Shown one piece after another: positions 6,597 through 15,614 of a stretch of DNA of 24,449 nt (its first letter is position 1; every line of letters begins with the position of its first letter). The notes beneath the pieces were generated by a model. That model was not told where the DNA came from and searched no databases. It saw only the letters and a list, made by a program, of their open reading frames with translations. Source of the stretch: DASTPP01 sp035762175. GTDB lineage: Bacteria > Myxococcota_A > Polyangia > Polyangiales > Polyangiaceae. Position numbers and translations under genes: made by a program. Where the stretch lies: NCBI GenBank assembly GCA_035762175.1, contig DASTPP010000023.1, forward strand, positions 1 through 24,449, in the 5' to 3' direction.

Positions 6597-7502
6597 ATGA
6601 CCGACGCCTTCGTTCTGAACGTTCACGACCTCGACGCCTCCGGCAAGGCGTTCTCGAGCGCCATCCCCCCCGACTGGCTCGCCCGCCAGCTGCGCGACTG
6701 CGACATGGGCCCGGCCCCCGGCGGCCCCGAGGGCTCGCTCGCGCTGCGCTTCTCGCGCTCGGGCGACGATGTCGTGGTCAAGGGCCGCGTCAAGGCCCGC
6801 GTCGCGGCCCCCTGCGCGCGCTGCCTCGAGCCGGCCGAGCTCGCGATCGACGCCGAGCTCTCGTTGCTGTTCGTCCCCGCCTCCGGGGCCAAGGCCGCCG
6901 CGCTGCGGCGCGCCTCCGCCAGCGGCGACGAGGTCGAGTTCACCGCCGACGAGGCCGATCTCGAGGTCTTCGACGGCGAGCGCATCGTGCTCGACCCCTA
7001 CGTGCGCGAGGCCATCCTGCTCGAGGTGCCCCCCTCCCCCTTGTGCTCCGACTCGTGCCCGGGTATAGCGCCGCCCCCGCCTGCCGAAGGCGCCGGGCCG
7101 GGGGTCGAGGCCATCGACCCCCGACTCGCGCCCCTGCTGGCGCTGCGCAAGCGCCAAGACCCTTCATTAGCGTTCCCTCGAGGAGAGTCCGCCCGTGGCC
7201 GTTCCGAAGCGAAAAACGACGCGCTCGAAGAGCAAGATGCGGCGCGCCCAGCACGACAAGGTCGTCGCCCCCAACCTCAGCCCCTGCCCCAACTGCAGCG
7301 AGTTCATGGTGCCGCACCGGGTCTGCCCCTCGTGCGGCTACTACAAGGGCGTCGCCGTCAACCCGACCTCGAAGGCGTTAGAGCGGTTTGCCCTCGCACG
7401 GCGTACGGCCGTGGTCGCGACGCGCGGCTCGTCACGAGCGGCGCGGTCGCCCCGAGGCGCGCCGGCCCGACGCCGCGCGAGGGCAAGCCGGGCAAGGCCT
7501 AG
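6597..7502 (+). CDS. yceD: YceD (DUF177) family protein; reading frame fails to stop before rpmF
   Basis: Starts at ATG 6597. YceD proteins are small factors linked to 23S rRNA accumulation and are classically encoded just before rpmF, as here. Conserved features are visible: APCARCLEPAEL at about residue 73, then the acidic stretch, LDPYVREAILLEVP and PLCSDSCPG at about 150, and a family-like end IDPRLAPLLALRK at about 172-184. After that the frame has no stop and runs across the whole of rpmF to TAG at 7500-7502 (301 residues), with an Arg/Pro/Gln-rich tail that looks like out-of-frame rpmF. A TAG at 7168-7170, one base out of frame, would give 190 residues, the expected size, and precedes the rpmF ribosome site neatly. 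I infer a one-base insertion (the ccc at 7160-7162 is a candidate) by error or mutation. The family call is firm; the real end is probably 7170. Confidence 0.8.
   Translation: MTDAFVLNVHDLDASGKAFSSAIPPDWLARQLRDCDMGPAPGGPEGSLALRFSRSGDDVVVKGRVKARVAAPCARCLEPAELAIDAELSLLFVPASGAKAAALRRASASGDEVEFTADEADLEVFDGERIVLDPYVREAILLEVPPSPLCSDSCPGIAPPPPAEGAGPGVEAIDPRLAPLLALRKRQDPSLAFPRGESARGRSEAKNDALEEQDAARPARQGRRPQPQPLPQLQRVHGAAPGLPLVRLLQGRRRQPDLEGVRAVCPRTAYGRGRDARLVTSGAVAPRRAGPTPREGKPGKA
7181..7185 (+). promoter_or_regulatory. Ribosome binding site of rpmF
   Basis: AGGAG at 7181-7185 is 9 nt before GTG at 7195 and is one of the clearest Shine-Dalgarno sites in the window. It fixes the rpmF start and implies that yceD should end upstream of it. 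Confidence 0.7.
7195..7381 (+). CDS. rpmF: Ribosomal protein bL32, with a probable one-base frame disturbance near its 3' end
   Basis: GTG at 7195 opens MAVPKRKTTRSKSKMRRAQH, the standard basic bL32 N-terminus. A zinc ribbon follows with two cysteine pairs (SPCPNCSEF and VCPSCGYYKG). bL32 is a 50S subunit protein of about 55-62 residues. In the frame as read there is no stop after the ribbon; the frame stays open to 8661 over the next gene, which cannot be real. A TAG one base out of frame at 7379-7381 would end the protein after 61 residues, exactly the usual size, for example if one G of the aaggcg before it were extra. The given end is therefore the expected end, not an in-frame stop. plsX or fabH, common neighbours of yceD-rpmF, are absent downstream. 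Confidence 0.85.
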
Positions 7503-8593
7503 GCGGGCTCACGCGCGCCCCTGTCGCCCCCCGCCCCCAGGGCGGCGCCCTCGCCCTCGCCCTCGCGGCGCTCGCCGCGTGCGCCTCGCGGGCCCCCCAA
7601 GCGCCCCCCCCCGCCCCCGACCCGCCCCCGCCCGCGGCGGCGCCGGGCCCGGCGCCCGAGGTGCCCATCGTGCCCATCGCGCTCGCGCCGCCGCTCGACG
7701 CGAAGCGCGCCGAGCTGTCGGGCCTCGCCTGGGACGGCGACACCCTGCTCTTGCTCTCGCAGTACCCCGAGCACTTCCACGGCGGCGCGCTCTTCACCCT
7801 GTCCAAGGCGGCCATCGAGCGCTGGCTGGGCGGCGATCGCTCGGCCCCGCTCGAGGCCTCGACCCTCGCCTTCGAGGCGCCGGGGGTCGCCGACAAGATC
7901 GAGGGCTACCAGGGCTACGAAGAGCTGCTCGTCGCCGGCGACACGGCCTACCTGAGCCTCGAAGGCAAGGGGCGCGACGGGCGGATGCGCGGCTACGTCG
8001 TGCGCGCCTCGTTCGACCGCGCGCGCGCCAAGCTGCGCGTCGACGCCGAGACGCTGATCGAGCTCGAGTGCCCGTCGGCCCACGACAACATCGGCTACGA
8101 GGCGCTCACGGCCTTCCGGGGCGAGCTCATCGCGTTCTACGAGGCCAACGGCCCCTCGATCGTCAGCCGGCCCTGCGCCTTCCGCGTCGACGTGCCCGCG
8201 CACTCGAAGACGGCGCTCACGCTCTTCCCGCTGCCGTACCGCATCACGGGCGCGACGCCCGCCGACGCCGCGGGGCGCTTCTGGGTGACCAACGTCTTCT
8301 GGCCGGGCGAGCCCTGGCTGCGCGACGGCGACGACCCCATCGCGCGCCGCTTCGGCAAGGGCCCGACGCACGCGCGCTCCGAGGGCGTCGAGCGCCTGGT
8401 CGAGCTGCGCGTCGACCCCGCGGCCGGCGTCGTGCGCACCGAGGCCCCGCCCGTCTCGCTCGCCTTGCGCCCGGACGGCAAGATCCGCAACTGGGAGGGC
8501 ATCGCGCGCCTCGACGACCGGGGCTTTCTGATCGTCAGCGACGAGCACCCGACGACGATCTTCGCCTTCGTGCCGCTCGAGCGCCGGCCCTGA
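7388..8593 (+). CDS. Lipoprotein with an esterase-like/phytase-like beta-propeller fold
   Basis: The frame is open from TTG at 7388 to TGA at 8591-8593 (401 residues). A lipobox is visible (ALAALAAC, Cys at about residue 65) followed by a Pro-rich tether with a nine-C run, so the mature protein is an envelope lipoprotein. The basic N-terminal 50 residues are too long and Arg-rich for a normal signal peptide, yet no ATG or GTG occurs in frame closer to the hydrophobic core; the start is unreliable and a frame error upstream is possible. The mature part begins AELSGLAWDGDTLLLLSQYP, has IGYEALTAFRGELIAFYE in the middle and NWEGIARLDDRGFLIVSDEH at the end. Repeated GLAWDG/GIARLDD/SDE blocks resemble the esterase-like activity of phytase family and related propellers. 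Enzyme activity is not shown. The gene meets the aminopeptidase gene tail to tail, 21 bp apart. Confidence 0.7.
   Translation: MPSHGVRPWSRRAARHERRGRPEARRPDAARGQAGQGLGGLTRAPVAPRPQGGALALALAALAACASRAPQAPPPAPDPPPPAAAPGPAPEVPIVPIALAPPLDAKRAELSGLAWDGDTLLLLSQYPEHFHGGALFTLSKAAIERWLGGDRSAPLEASTLAFEAPGVADKIEGYQGYEELLVAGDTAYLSLEGKGRDGRMRGYVVRASFDRARAKLRVDAETLIELECPSAHDNIGYEALTAFRGELIAFYEANGPSIVSRPCAFRVDVPAHSKTALTLFPLPYRITGATPADAAGRFWVTNVFWPGEPWLRDGDDPIARRFGKGPTHARSEGVERLVELRVDPAAGVVRTEAPPVSLALRPDGKIRNWEGIARLDDRGFLIVSDEHPTTIFAFVPLERRP
7427..7439 (+). terminator. Small hairpin after rpmF
   Basis: GCTCG-TCA-CGAGC forms a perfect 5-bp stem with a 3-base loop, about 45 nt after the expected rpmF stop. There is no T tract. 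It may end the yceD-rpmF transcript or lie in the leader of the next gene. Confidence 0.25.
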
Positions 8594-8614
8594 GCCGGGG
8601 GCGCGGGGCCGGCC

Positions 8615-11134
<2,520 letters not shown>

Positions 11135-11188
11135 GGCACGATCTCTACAACGGCGCGCCCCCCCCGGCTAGCGCGCCGGCCGCCCGAG

Positions 11189-11203
11189 GCCCGAGAATCG
11201 GGC
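11189..11203 (-). terminator. Hairpin between the sulfatase-like and aminopeptidase genes
   Basis: GCCCGA-GAA-TCGGGC is a perfect 6-bp stem with a 3-base loop in the 137-nt gap. A GC-only inverted repeat lies nearer the sulfatase stop (11245-11270). Neither has a T tract, so attenuation or mRNA stabilisation is as likely as termination. The rest of this gap shows no gene. Confidence 0.3.
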
Positions 11204-11271
11204 GCCCGGCGGCCCCGCCCCCCGCGACCGGGCCCGCTACCTGCCGGGCCGGGCCCGGGGGCCCCGGCGCC

Positions 11272-12603
11272 TCACTTTTTCTTCTCTTTGGTCAGGGTGC
11301 AGGGCTTCGACCGAATGATCTCGAGCTCGTCGAGCGCCGCGCGCGCCGCCTCGACGTGCGGGGCGGCGTCGGCGGCCGGCAGGGCGCGCTTCTCTTCGGG
11401 GTCGGCCTTGAGGTCGAAGACCTTCGGGGCCTGCTGGCCGATGAACATGACCTTGGTGTCGCCGCGCACCACCGCCCGCAGCGCCGGGCGCGTGTCGAGC
11501 TCGGGCGCGTCGACGATGACGTCGCGCGCCTTCGGCGCCTCGGGCCCGAGGTCGGCGAGCAGCGACGTGCCCCGCCACGAGGGCGGCGGGGCGACGCCGA
11601 GGAGCTCGACGAGGGTGGGCCCGAGGTCGATGAGGCTGCGCGGCGCGTCGATCTTGCGCGGCTCGAGGCCCGGCACATAAAGGAAGAAGGGCACGTGCAC
11701 CTCTTCTTCGTACACGGTGTAGCCGTGGCGGTTGTAGCCGTGCTCGCCGAAGCCCTCGCCGTGGTCGGCCGTCAAGACGACGGCCGTCTCGCCGTCGAGC
11801 CCCCGCTCTTTCAGCGCCCCGAGAATGGTGCCGATGACCTTGTCTTCGTACGCCACCTCGCCGTCGTAGACGTTGCGCAGCGGGTGGTTGCTCGGCGGGA
11901 AGTCGGCGTGGCGCACGTAGGCGTCGTGCGGGTCGACGAGGTGCGACCAGGCGAAGAAGCGCCGGCCGCCCGGCGACTGCTTGCGCAAGAACGCGTTCAT
12001 CGCCGCGGCGATGGGCTCGCCCGTGACCGCGCCCTCGGTCGCCTTGAGGTTGGCGACGTGCGGCAGCACGTGCCACTCGTCGAAGCCGACGTCGGGCTTG
12101 ATCGCCCCCAGGAAGACCGCGTGCCCCTGCGAGGCGAAGGTGTAGACCCCATCTTGCGCGAGGTACGAGGCGACGCCGCCGCCGAACTGGAAGAACGTGA
12201 GCGGGCAGCGGTCGCGCGGCAGCTCGCTCGGGTACCGGCCCGAGAGCACCGCCGTCAGGCTCGGCATCGTGTGGTTGGCGACGCTGTACATCCGCGTGAA
12301 GTAGGCGCTCTTCTCGGCGAGCGCCGAGAGCACCGGCGTGCTGCCGAACCCGTAGCCCGACCAGGGCTGGTCGGCGCGCAGCGAGTCGACCGTCAAGAGC
12401 AGCACGTTGCGCACCTTCGCCCAGGGCTTGGCCCGGGGCGCGACGGCAGCGGCGGCGGCCGAGGGCGCCGAGGCCGGCGCGGCGGGCCGGGGCTCGGCGG
12501 CCGCGGCGCCGGCCGAGCCCCCGGCCGGGTCGGACGCGCGCGCCGAGCAGGCGGCGAGCGGGGCGGCGAGCGCGAGCGTCAGCCAGAGCGGGGCGGGGCG
12601 CAT
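11272..12603 (-). CDS. Sulfatase-like (alkaline phosphatase superfamily) lipoprotein with Thr in place of the formylglycine Cys
   Basis: 443 residues from ATG at 12603. The lipobox LAAC gives Cys19, followed by an Ala/Pro tether to about residue 60. The sulfatase/phosphodiesterase core starts NVLLLTVDSLRAD, with metal-binding Asp73. The nucleophile segment reads ANHTMPSLTAVLSGRYP: Thr112 stands where type I sulfatases have the Cys that becomes formylglycine (CxPSR). The later metal/His motif is intact (TADHGEGFGEHG), as is VDPHDAY. A Thr or Ser nucleophile is known in phosphate-transferring members of the superfamily, so a phosphatase, phosphodiesterase or phosphotransferase role is more likely than sulfate ester cleavage. 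The protein ends in KEKKK. It follows the TPR gene by 79 nt on the same strand. Confidence 0.85.
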   Translation of the reverse strand: MRPAPLWLTLALAAPLAACSARASDPAGGSAGAAAAEPRPAAPASAPSAAAAAVAPRAKPWAKVRNVLLLTVDSLRADQPWSGYGFGSTPVLSALAEKSAYFTRMYSVANHTMPSLTAVLSGRYPSELPRDRCPLTFFQFGGGVASYLAQDGVYTFASQGHAVFLGAIKPDVGFDEWHVLPHVANLKATEGAVTGEPIAAAMNAFLRKQSPGGRRFFAWSHLVDPHDAYVRHADFPPSNHPLRNVYDGEVAYEDKVIGTILGALKERGLDGETAVVLTADHGEGFGEHGYNRHGYTVYEEEVHVPFFLYVPGLEPRKIDAPRSLIDLGPTLVELLGVAPPPSWRGTSLLADLGPEAPKARDVIVDAPELDTRPALRAVVRGDTKVMFIGQQAPKVFDLKADPEEKRALPAADAAPHVEAARAALDELEIIRSKPCTLTKEKKK

Positions 12604-12682
12604 GGGGTCGTCGTCGGTCTCGGGCGGCGGGCCGCGGCCGCCGCCCGCCGGAGCCGCTGCCCTACCACGGCCGCGCGCGGGG

Positions 12683-13663
12683 TCAAAACCTGCCGCCCAG
12701 CCCGAGCCCCGCCCCGCCGCCGCCCGGCGCGAGCGAGAGCTGCGGCACGACCAGCAGGTTCGGCGGCAGCGCGCGGCGCCGCCGCTCGCGCAGCTCGGGC
12801 ACGTACGTCGCCTGCGCGTGCAGGATGCCCCCGAACGCCGTCGCCACGAACCCCGCGAAGAGCAGCCGGTTGGCGAGCGCCACGCGCTCGTGGCTGTCGC
12901 CCGTCGCGTCGATGTCGATGTCCTCGGGCCGGGTCAGCACCTGCCGCTCGTAGTTGGTGGCGACGAGGTACGTCGCCAGGCTGCCGACCGCGAGCGCGCC
13001 CTCGACGCCGAGCAGCACCCAGCCGAGCGCCGTCTGCCCGTTCTGGAACTGCCCCGCCCCGAAGGGCAGCGACGCGATGACGCGCGAGTTCTGCCGCACC
13101 ACGTAGTACTCGCTCGCCGCCTCGATGAGCTTCTGGCGCCGCTCGATCTCGGCCCGGCGCGCCTCGTCGCGCGCCTTCGCCTCGGACTGCTCGCGGGCGA
13201 TGATCTCGAGCTCGCGCTGGCGGATCACGTCCTTCTTCTTCTCGCGGATCTCGTAAAACTTGTCGATCACCGGCCCGGGGAAGGTGCCGCTGTCGGGCGC
13301 GTAGCGCGGGTCTTCGAGCGCGAGCGTCGTGAGCTGCTCTTCGGCGCTGCCCGAGCGGCCGCGCGCCGTCAGGCAGGAGGCGTAGTACATGCGCGCGCGG
13401 CTCTTGGCGCCCTGCTCGCGCAGGAAGGTCGGCGAGCCCTCGGTGAACATCGCCTCGAAGCGCTCGATGCACTCTTGGTAGCGGCCGCCCTCGAACGAGT
13501 TGACGCCGCTGCGCAGGTTCGCCTCGTCGTCGGCGCGCGCCCGGCCGGAGACGAGCGCGAGCGCGAGCGCGAGCGGCGCGGCGCGCCGGGGCCCGACCGC
13601 CGGCGCGCGGCGCGCCCGCCCCGGGGCCGGGGGGCAGCGCCTCGGGGCGGCGGGGGCCGTCAT
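12683..13663 (-). CDS. Exported TPR-like/coiled-coil protein with two membrane helices
   Basis: 326 residues from ATG at 13663; another in-frame start at 13705 would add 14 residues and fits less well. The N-terminus is basic, then APLALALALVSGRARA and a likely signal cleavage before DDEAN (about residue 45). A helical repeat segment follows (NSFEGGRYQECIERFEAMF, residues about 52-120), like a TPR pair. A highly charged coiled coil spans about 135-185 (REKKKDVIRQRELEII onward). Two membrane helices lie at about 215-235 (ALGWVLLGVEGALAVGSLA) and 268-290 (LLFAGFVATAFGGILHAQ), and the C-terminus is Gly-rich (GGGGAGLGLGGRF). The segment PFGAGQFQNGQTALGW resembles a motif common in myxobacterial membrane proteins of unknown function. 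It lies between the kinase and the sulfatase-like gene, so it may be a partner or substrate of the kinase, which is inference only. Confidence 0.75.
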   Translation of the reverse strand: MTAPAAPRRCPPAPGRARRAPAVGPRRAAPLALALALVSGRARADDEANLRSGVNSFEGGRYQECIERFEAMFTEGSPTFLREQGAKSRARMYYASCLTARGRSGSAEEQLTTLALEDPRYAPDSGTFPGPVIDKFYEIREKKKDVIRQRELEIIAREQSEAKARDEARRAEIERRQKLIEAASEYYVVRQNSRVIASLPFGAGQFQNGQTALGWVLLGVEGALAVGSLATYLVATNYERQVLTRPEDIDIDATGDSHERVALANRLLFAGFVATAFGGILHAQATYVPELRERRRRALPPNLLVVPQLSLAPGGGGAGLGLGGRF

Positions 13664-13711
13664 CGGCGCCGTACGCTCGCACAAGACGGCGCCGATGCCA
13701 ACCACGCCGCG

Positions 13712-13767
13712 CCCTCAGCGGGGCGTGAGGCGACCGTGCTCAGCGGGGCGTGCCCCAGGCGACCGTG
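13712..13767. repeat. Imperfect tandem duplication of the kinase gene's last codons and stop
   Basis: ctcagcggggcgtg...aggcgaccgtg occurs at about 13712-13737 and again at 13739-13767, the second copy having four extra bases (cccc). The second copy is the real end of the kinase gene (VTVAWGTPR then stop). The first is a non-coding partial copy just beyond it, including a second TGA in the same orientation. Confidence 0.7.
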
Positions 13768-15614
13768 ACCGACTCGCCCGCCCGCACGACCACGGTCTTC
13801 TTGGCGACGAGCGCGCCGTCCTGGAAGAGCGTGCAGTCGAGGCTGTCTTCGTTCTTGTGCATCTTGACCGTGTAGCTCGCCGCCGCCGAGCCCTTCACCG
13901 ACGTGCCCATGCACACGATCTGCGCGGTCGAGGGGCCCTCGCTCACCAGCGTCGCGGGGCGCCGGCGCAGCGGGAACGAGCGCTTGACCACCTCGTCGGG
14001 CCCGCCCGGCGGCACCTCGAAGGGCACCGAGAGCTCGTCGCAACACTGGCCGCCCTGGCTGCCCTTCTTCGGCACGATGCTGATGGTGTGCGCGCCGACG
14101 CTCATCATGCGCGCGCCCTCTTTCATCAAGATGAAGCCCTCGACCGGCGCCCCCCGGTCGATCGAGACGAGGGCCGTCTGCGGGTCGATGTTCAGCTCGA
14201 CCGGGCGCATCGTGGGCGCGGGCGGCGGGGCGGGCGCGGGGCGCGCGGGCGAGACGGGGGGCGGGGCGGTGCGGTGCGGCTCGGGCGCGGACGCCGACGG
14301 GGGCGCGTCGGGCGGCCCGGCCGAGGGCCCCGCCCCGGCCGAAGTCGCCGGCGCCGACCCCGAGGGCGGCGCCTCGGCCGACGCGACCGGCGCCTGCCCG
14401 CCGCGCGCCTGGCTCACCATCTTCGCCGTCACGCCCGCGGCCCCGCCCACCGTGGCGAGCGCGAGCGCGACGAGCGCGGCGCGGCGGGCGAGCTGCCGCC
14501 GCGCCTGCCGCCGCGCGAACCCGGTCACGAGCGCGAGCAGGGCCGGGTCGTGGGGCCGGAAGGCGAGCGCGCGGTTGAAGTGCCCCGCCGTCGCCACCAC
14601 GTCGCCCGCCCGGTGCGCCGCCTTGCCCCGCGCGAGCAGCCGCGGCACGAGCCGCGCCGCCAGCGCCCCCTCGTAGCCCTCGGGGTCGGCCAGGTAGGCC
14701 GTGATCTCGCCGTCGGGCGCGCTCAGGCCGAGCGCCGCGAGCTCGCCCCCGAGCGCCGCCCGCAGCTCGGCCATCGACGCGAAGCGCCCCCCGGGCTCGT
14801 GCGCGAGCGCGCGGCCGACGATCTGCGCGAAGCTCGCCCCCACCGTCGGGCGCTCGACGTCGGCCGGCGTGAACGAGCCGTCGAGCACGCGCCGCAGGAC
14901 CTGCGCCGGGTTCTTGCCCTGGAAGGGCAGCTTGCCCGTCATCGCCTCGTAGAGCAGAACGCCCAGCGCGAAGACGTCCGAGCGCTCGTCGACCGAGCCG
15001 CCCTCGATCTGCTCGGGCGCCATGTACGCGGGCGAGCCGAGCACCTGGCCCGTCGCCGTCATGCCCTGCTGGTCGAGCATCTTGGCGATGCCGAAGTCGG
15101 TCAGCTTGATGCACGCCCGCCCCGGGCCCCCGCCCGGGCCCCGCTCGCCCCGGCCGAAGAGCACGTTCTCGGCCTTGACGTCGCGGTGCACCACCCCCTT
15201 GCCGTGGGCGTGCTCGAGCGCGGCGGCGAGCTCGACGCCGATCGCGGCCGCCACCTCGGCCGGCAGCGCGCCGCGCTCTTGCAAGAGCTTGCGCAGGTTG
15301 CCCCCGCCGACCAGCTCGGCCACCAGAAAGCGCTCGCGCTCGCCCTCGTCGGAGACGTCGTAGATCTCGACGATGTTCGGGTGCCGCAGCATCGCCACCG
15401 CGCGCGCCTCGGTCACGAAGCGCTTGGCCACCTCGGCGTTCTCGCGCAAGTGCGGGTGAATGACCTTGACCGCCACGTGGCGGCAGAGCCTCGGGTCGTA
15501 GCCCCGGTACACCGTCGCCATGCCCCCGTGCCCGATCTCTTCGAGCAGGTCGTACTTGCCGAGGCGCCGCGAGGGCGCCTCGGAGCTCGGGGGCACCGAC
15601 GGGGCCGAGGTCAT
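13740..15614 (-). CDS. Membrane Ser/Thr protein kinase with a PEGA-like, Cys-rich exterior
   Basis: 624 residues from ATG at 15614, which overlaps the pyruvate kinase stop as ATGA. The kinase domain spans about residues 21-290: glycine loop IGHGGMATVYRG, ATP-anchoring Lys50 (VAVKV), Glu69, catalytic Asp145 (VVHRDVKAENVLF), DFG at 173-175, APEQ at 199-202 and SDVFALG. All catalytic residues are present, so it should be active. A helical region with a possible TPR-like pair (KAAHRAGDVVATAGHFNRAL, 331-350) leads to one membrane helix at about 379-398. A Pro/Ala/Ser linker (405-470) precedes an outside domain (471-624) that starts like PEGA (ELNIDPQTALVSID ... VGAHTISI) and holds four cysteines (Cys524, 525, 568, 593). 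Such kinases signal from the envelope. Coupling to pyk suggests matched expression and possibly regulation of glycolysis, as myxobacterial kinases are known to act on glycolytic enzymes. Confidence 0.92.
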   Translation of the reverse strand: MTSAPSVPPSSEAPSRRLGKYDLLEEIGHGGMATVYRGYDPRLCRHVAVKVIHPHLRENAEVAKRFVTEARAVAMLRHPNIVEIYDVSDEGERERFLVAELVGGGNLRKLLQERGALPAEVAAAIGVELAAALEHAHGKGVVHRDVKAENVLFGRGERGPGGGPGRACIKLTDFGIAKMLDQQGMTATGQVLGSPAYMAPEQIEGGSVDERSDVFALGVLLYEAMTGKLPFQGKNPAQVLRRVLDGSFTPADVERPTVGASFAQIVGRALAHEPGGRFASMAELRAALGGELAALGLSAPDGEITAYLADPEGYEGALAARLVPRLLARGKAAHRAGDVVATAGHFNRALAFRPHDPALLALVTGFARRQARRQLARRAALVALALATVGGAAGVTAKMVSQARGGQAPVASAEAPPSGSAPATSAGAGPSAGPPDAPPSASAPEPHRTAPPPVSPARPAPAPPPAPTMRPVELNIDPQTALVSIDRGAPVEGFILMKEGARMMSVGAHTISIVPKKGSQGGQCCDELSVPFEVPPGGPDEVVKRSFPLRRRPATLVSEGPSTAQIVCMGTSVKGSAAASYTVKMHKNEDSLDCTLFQDGALVAKKTVVVRAGESVTVAWGTPR

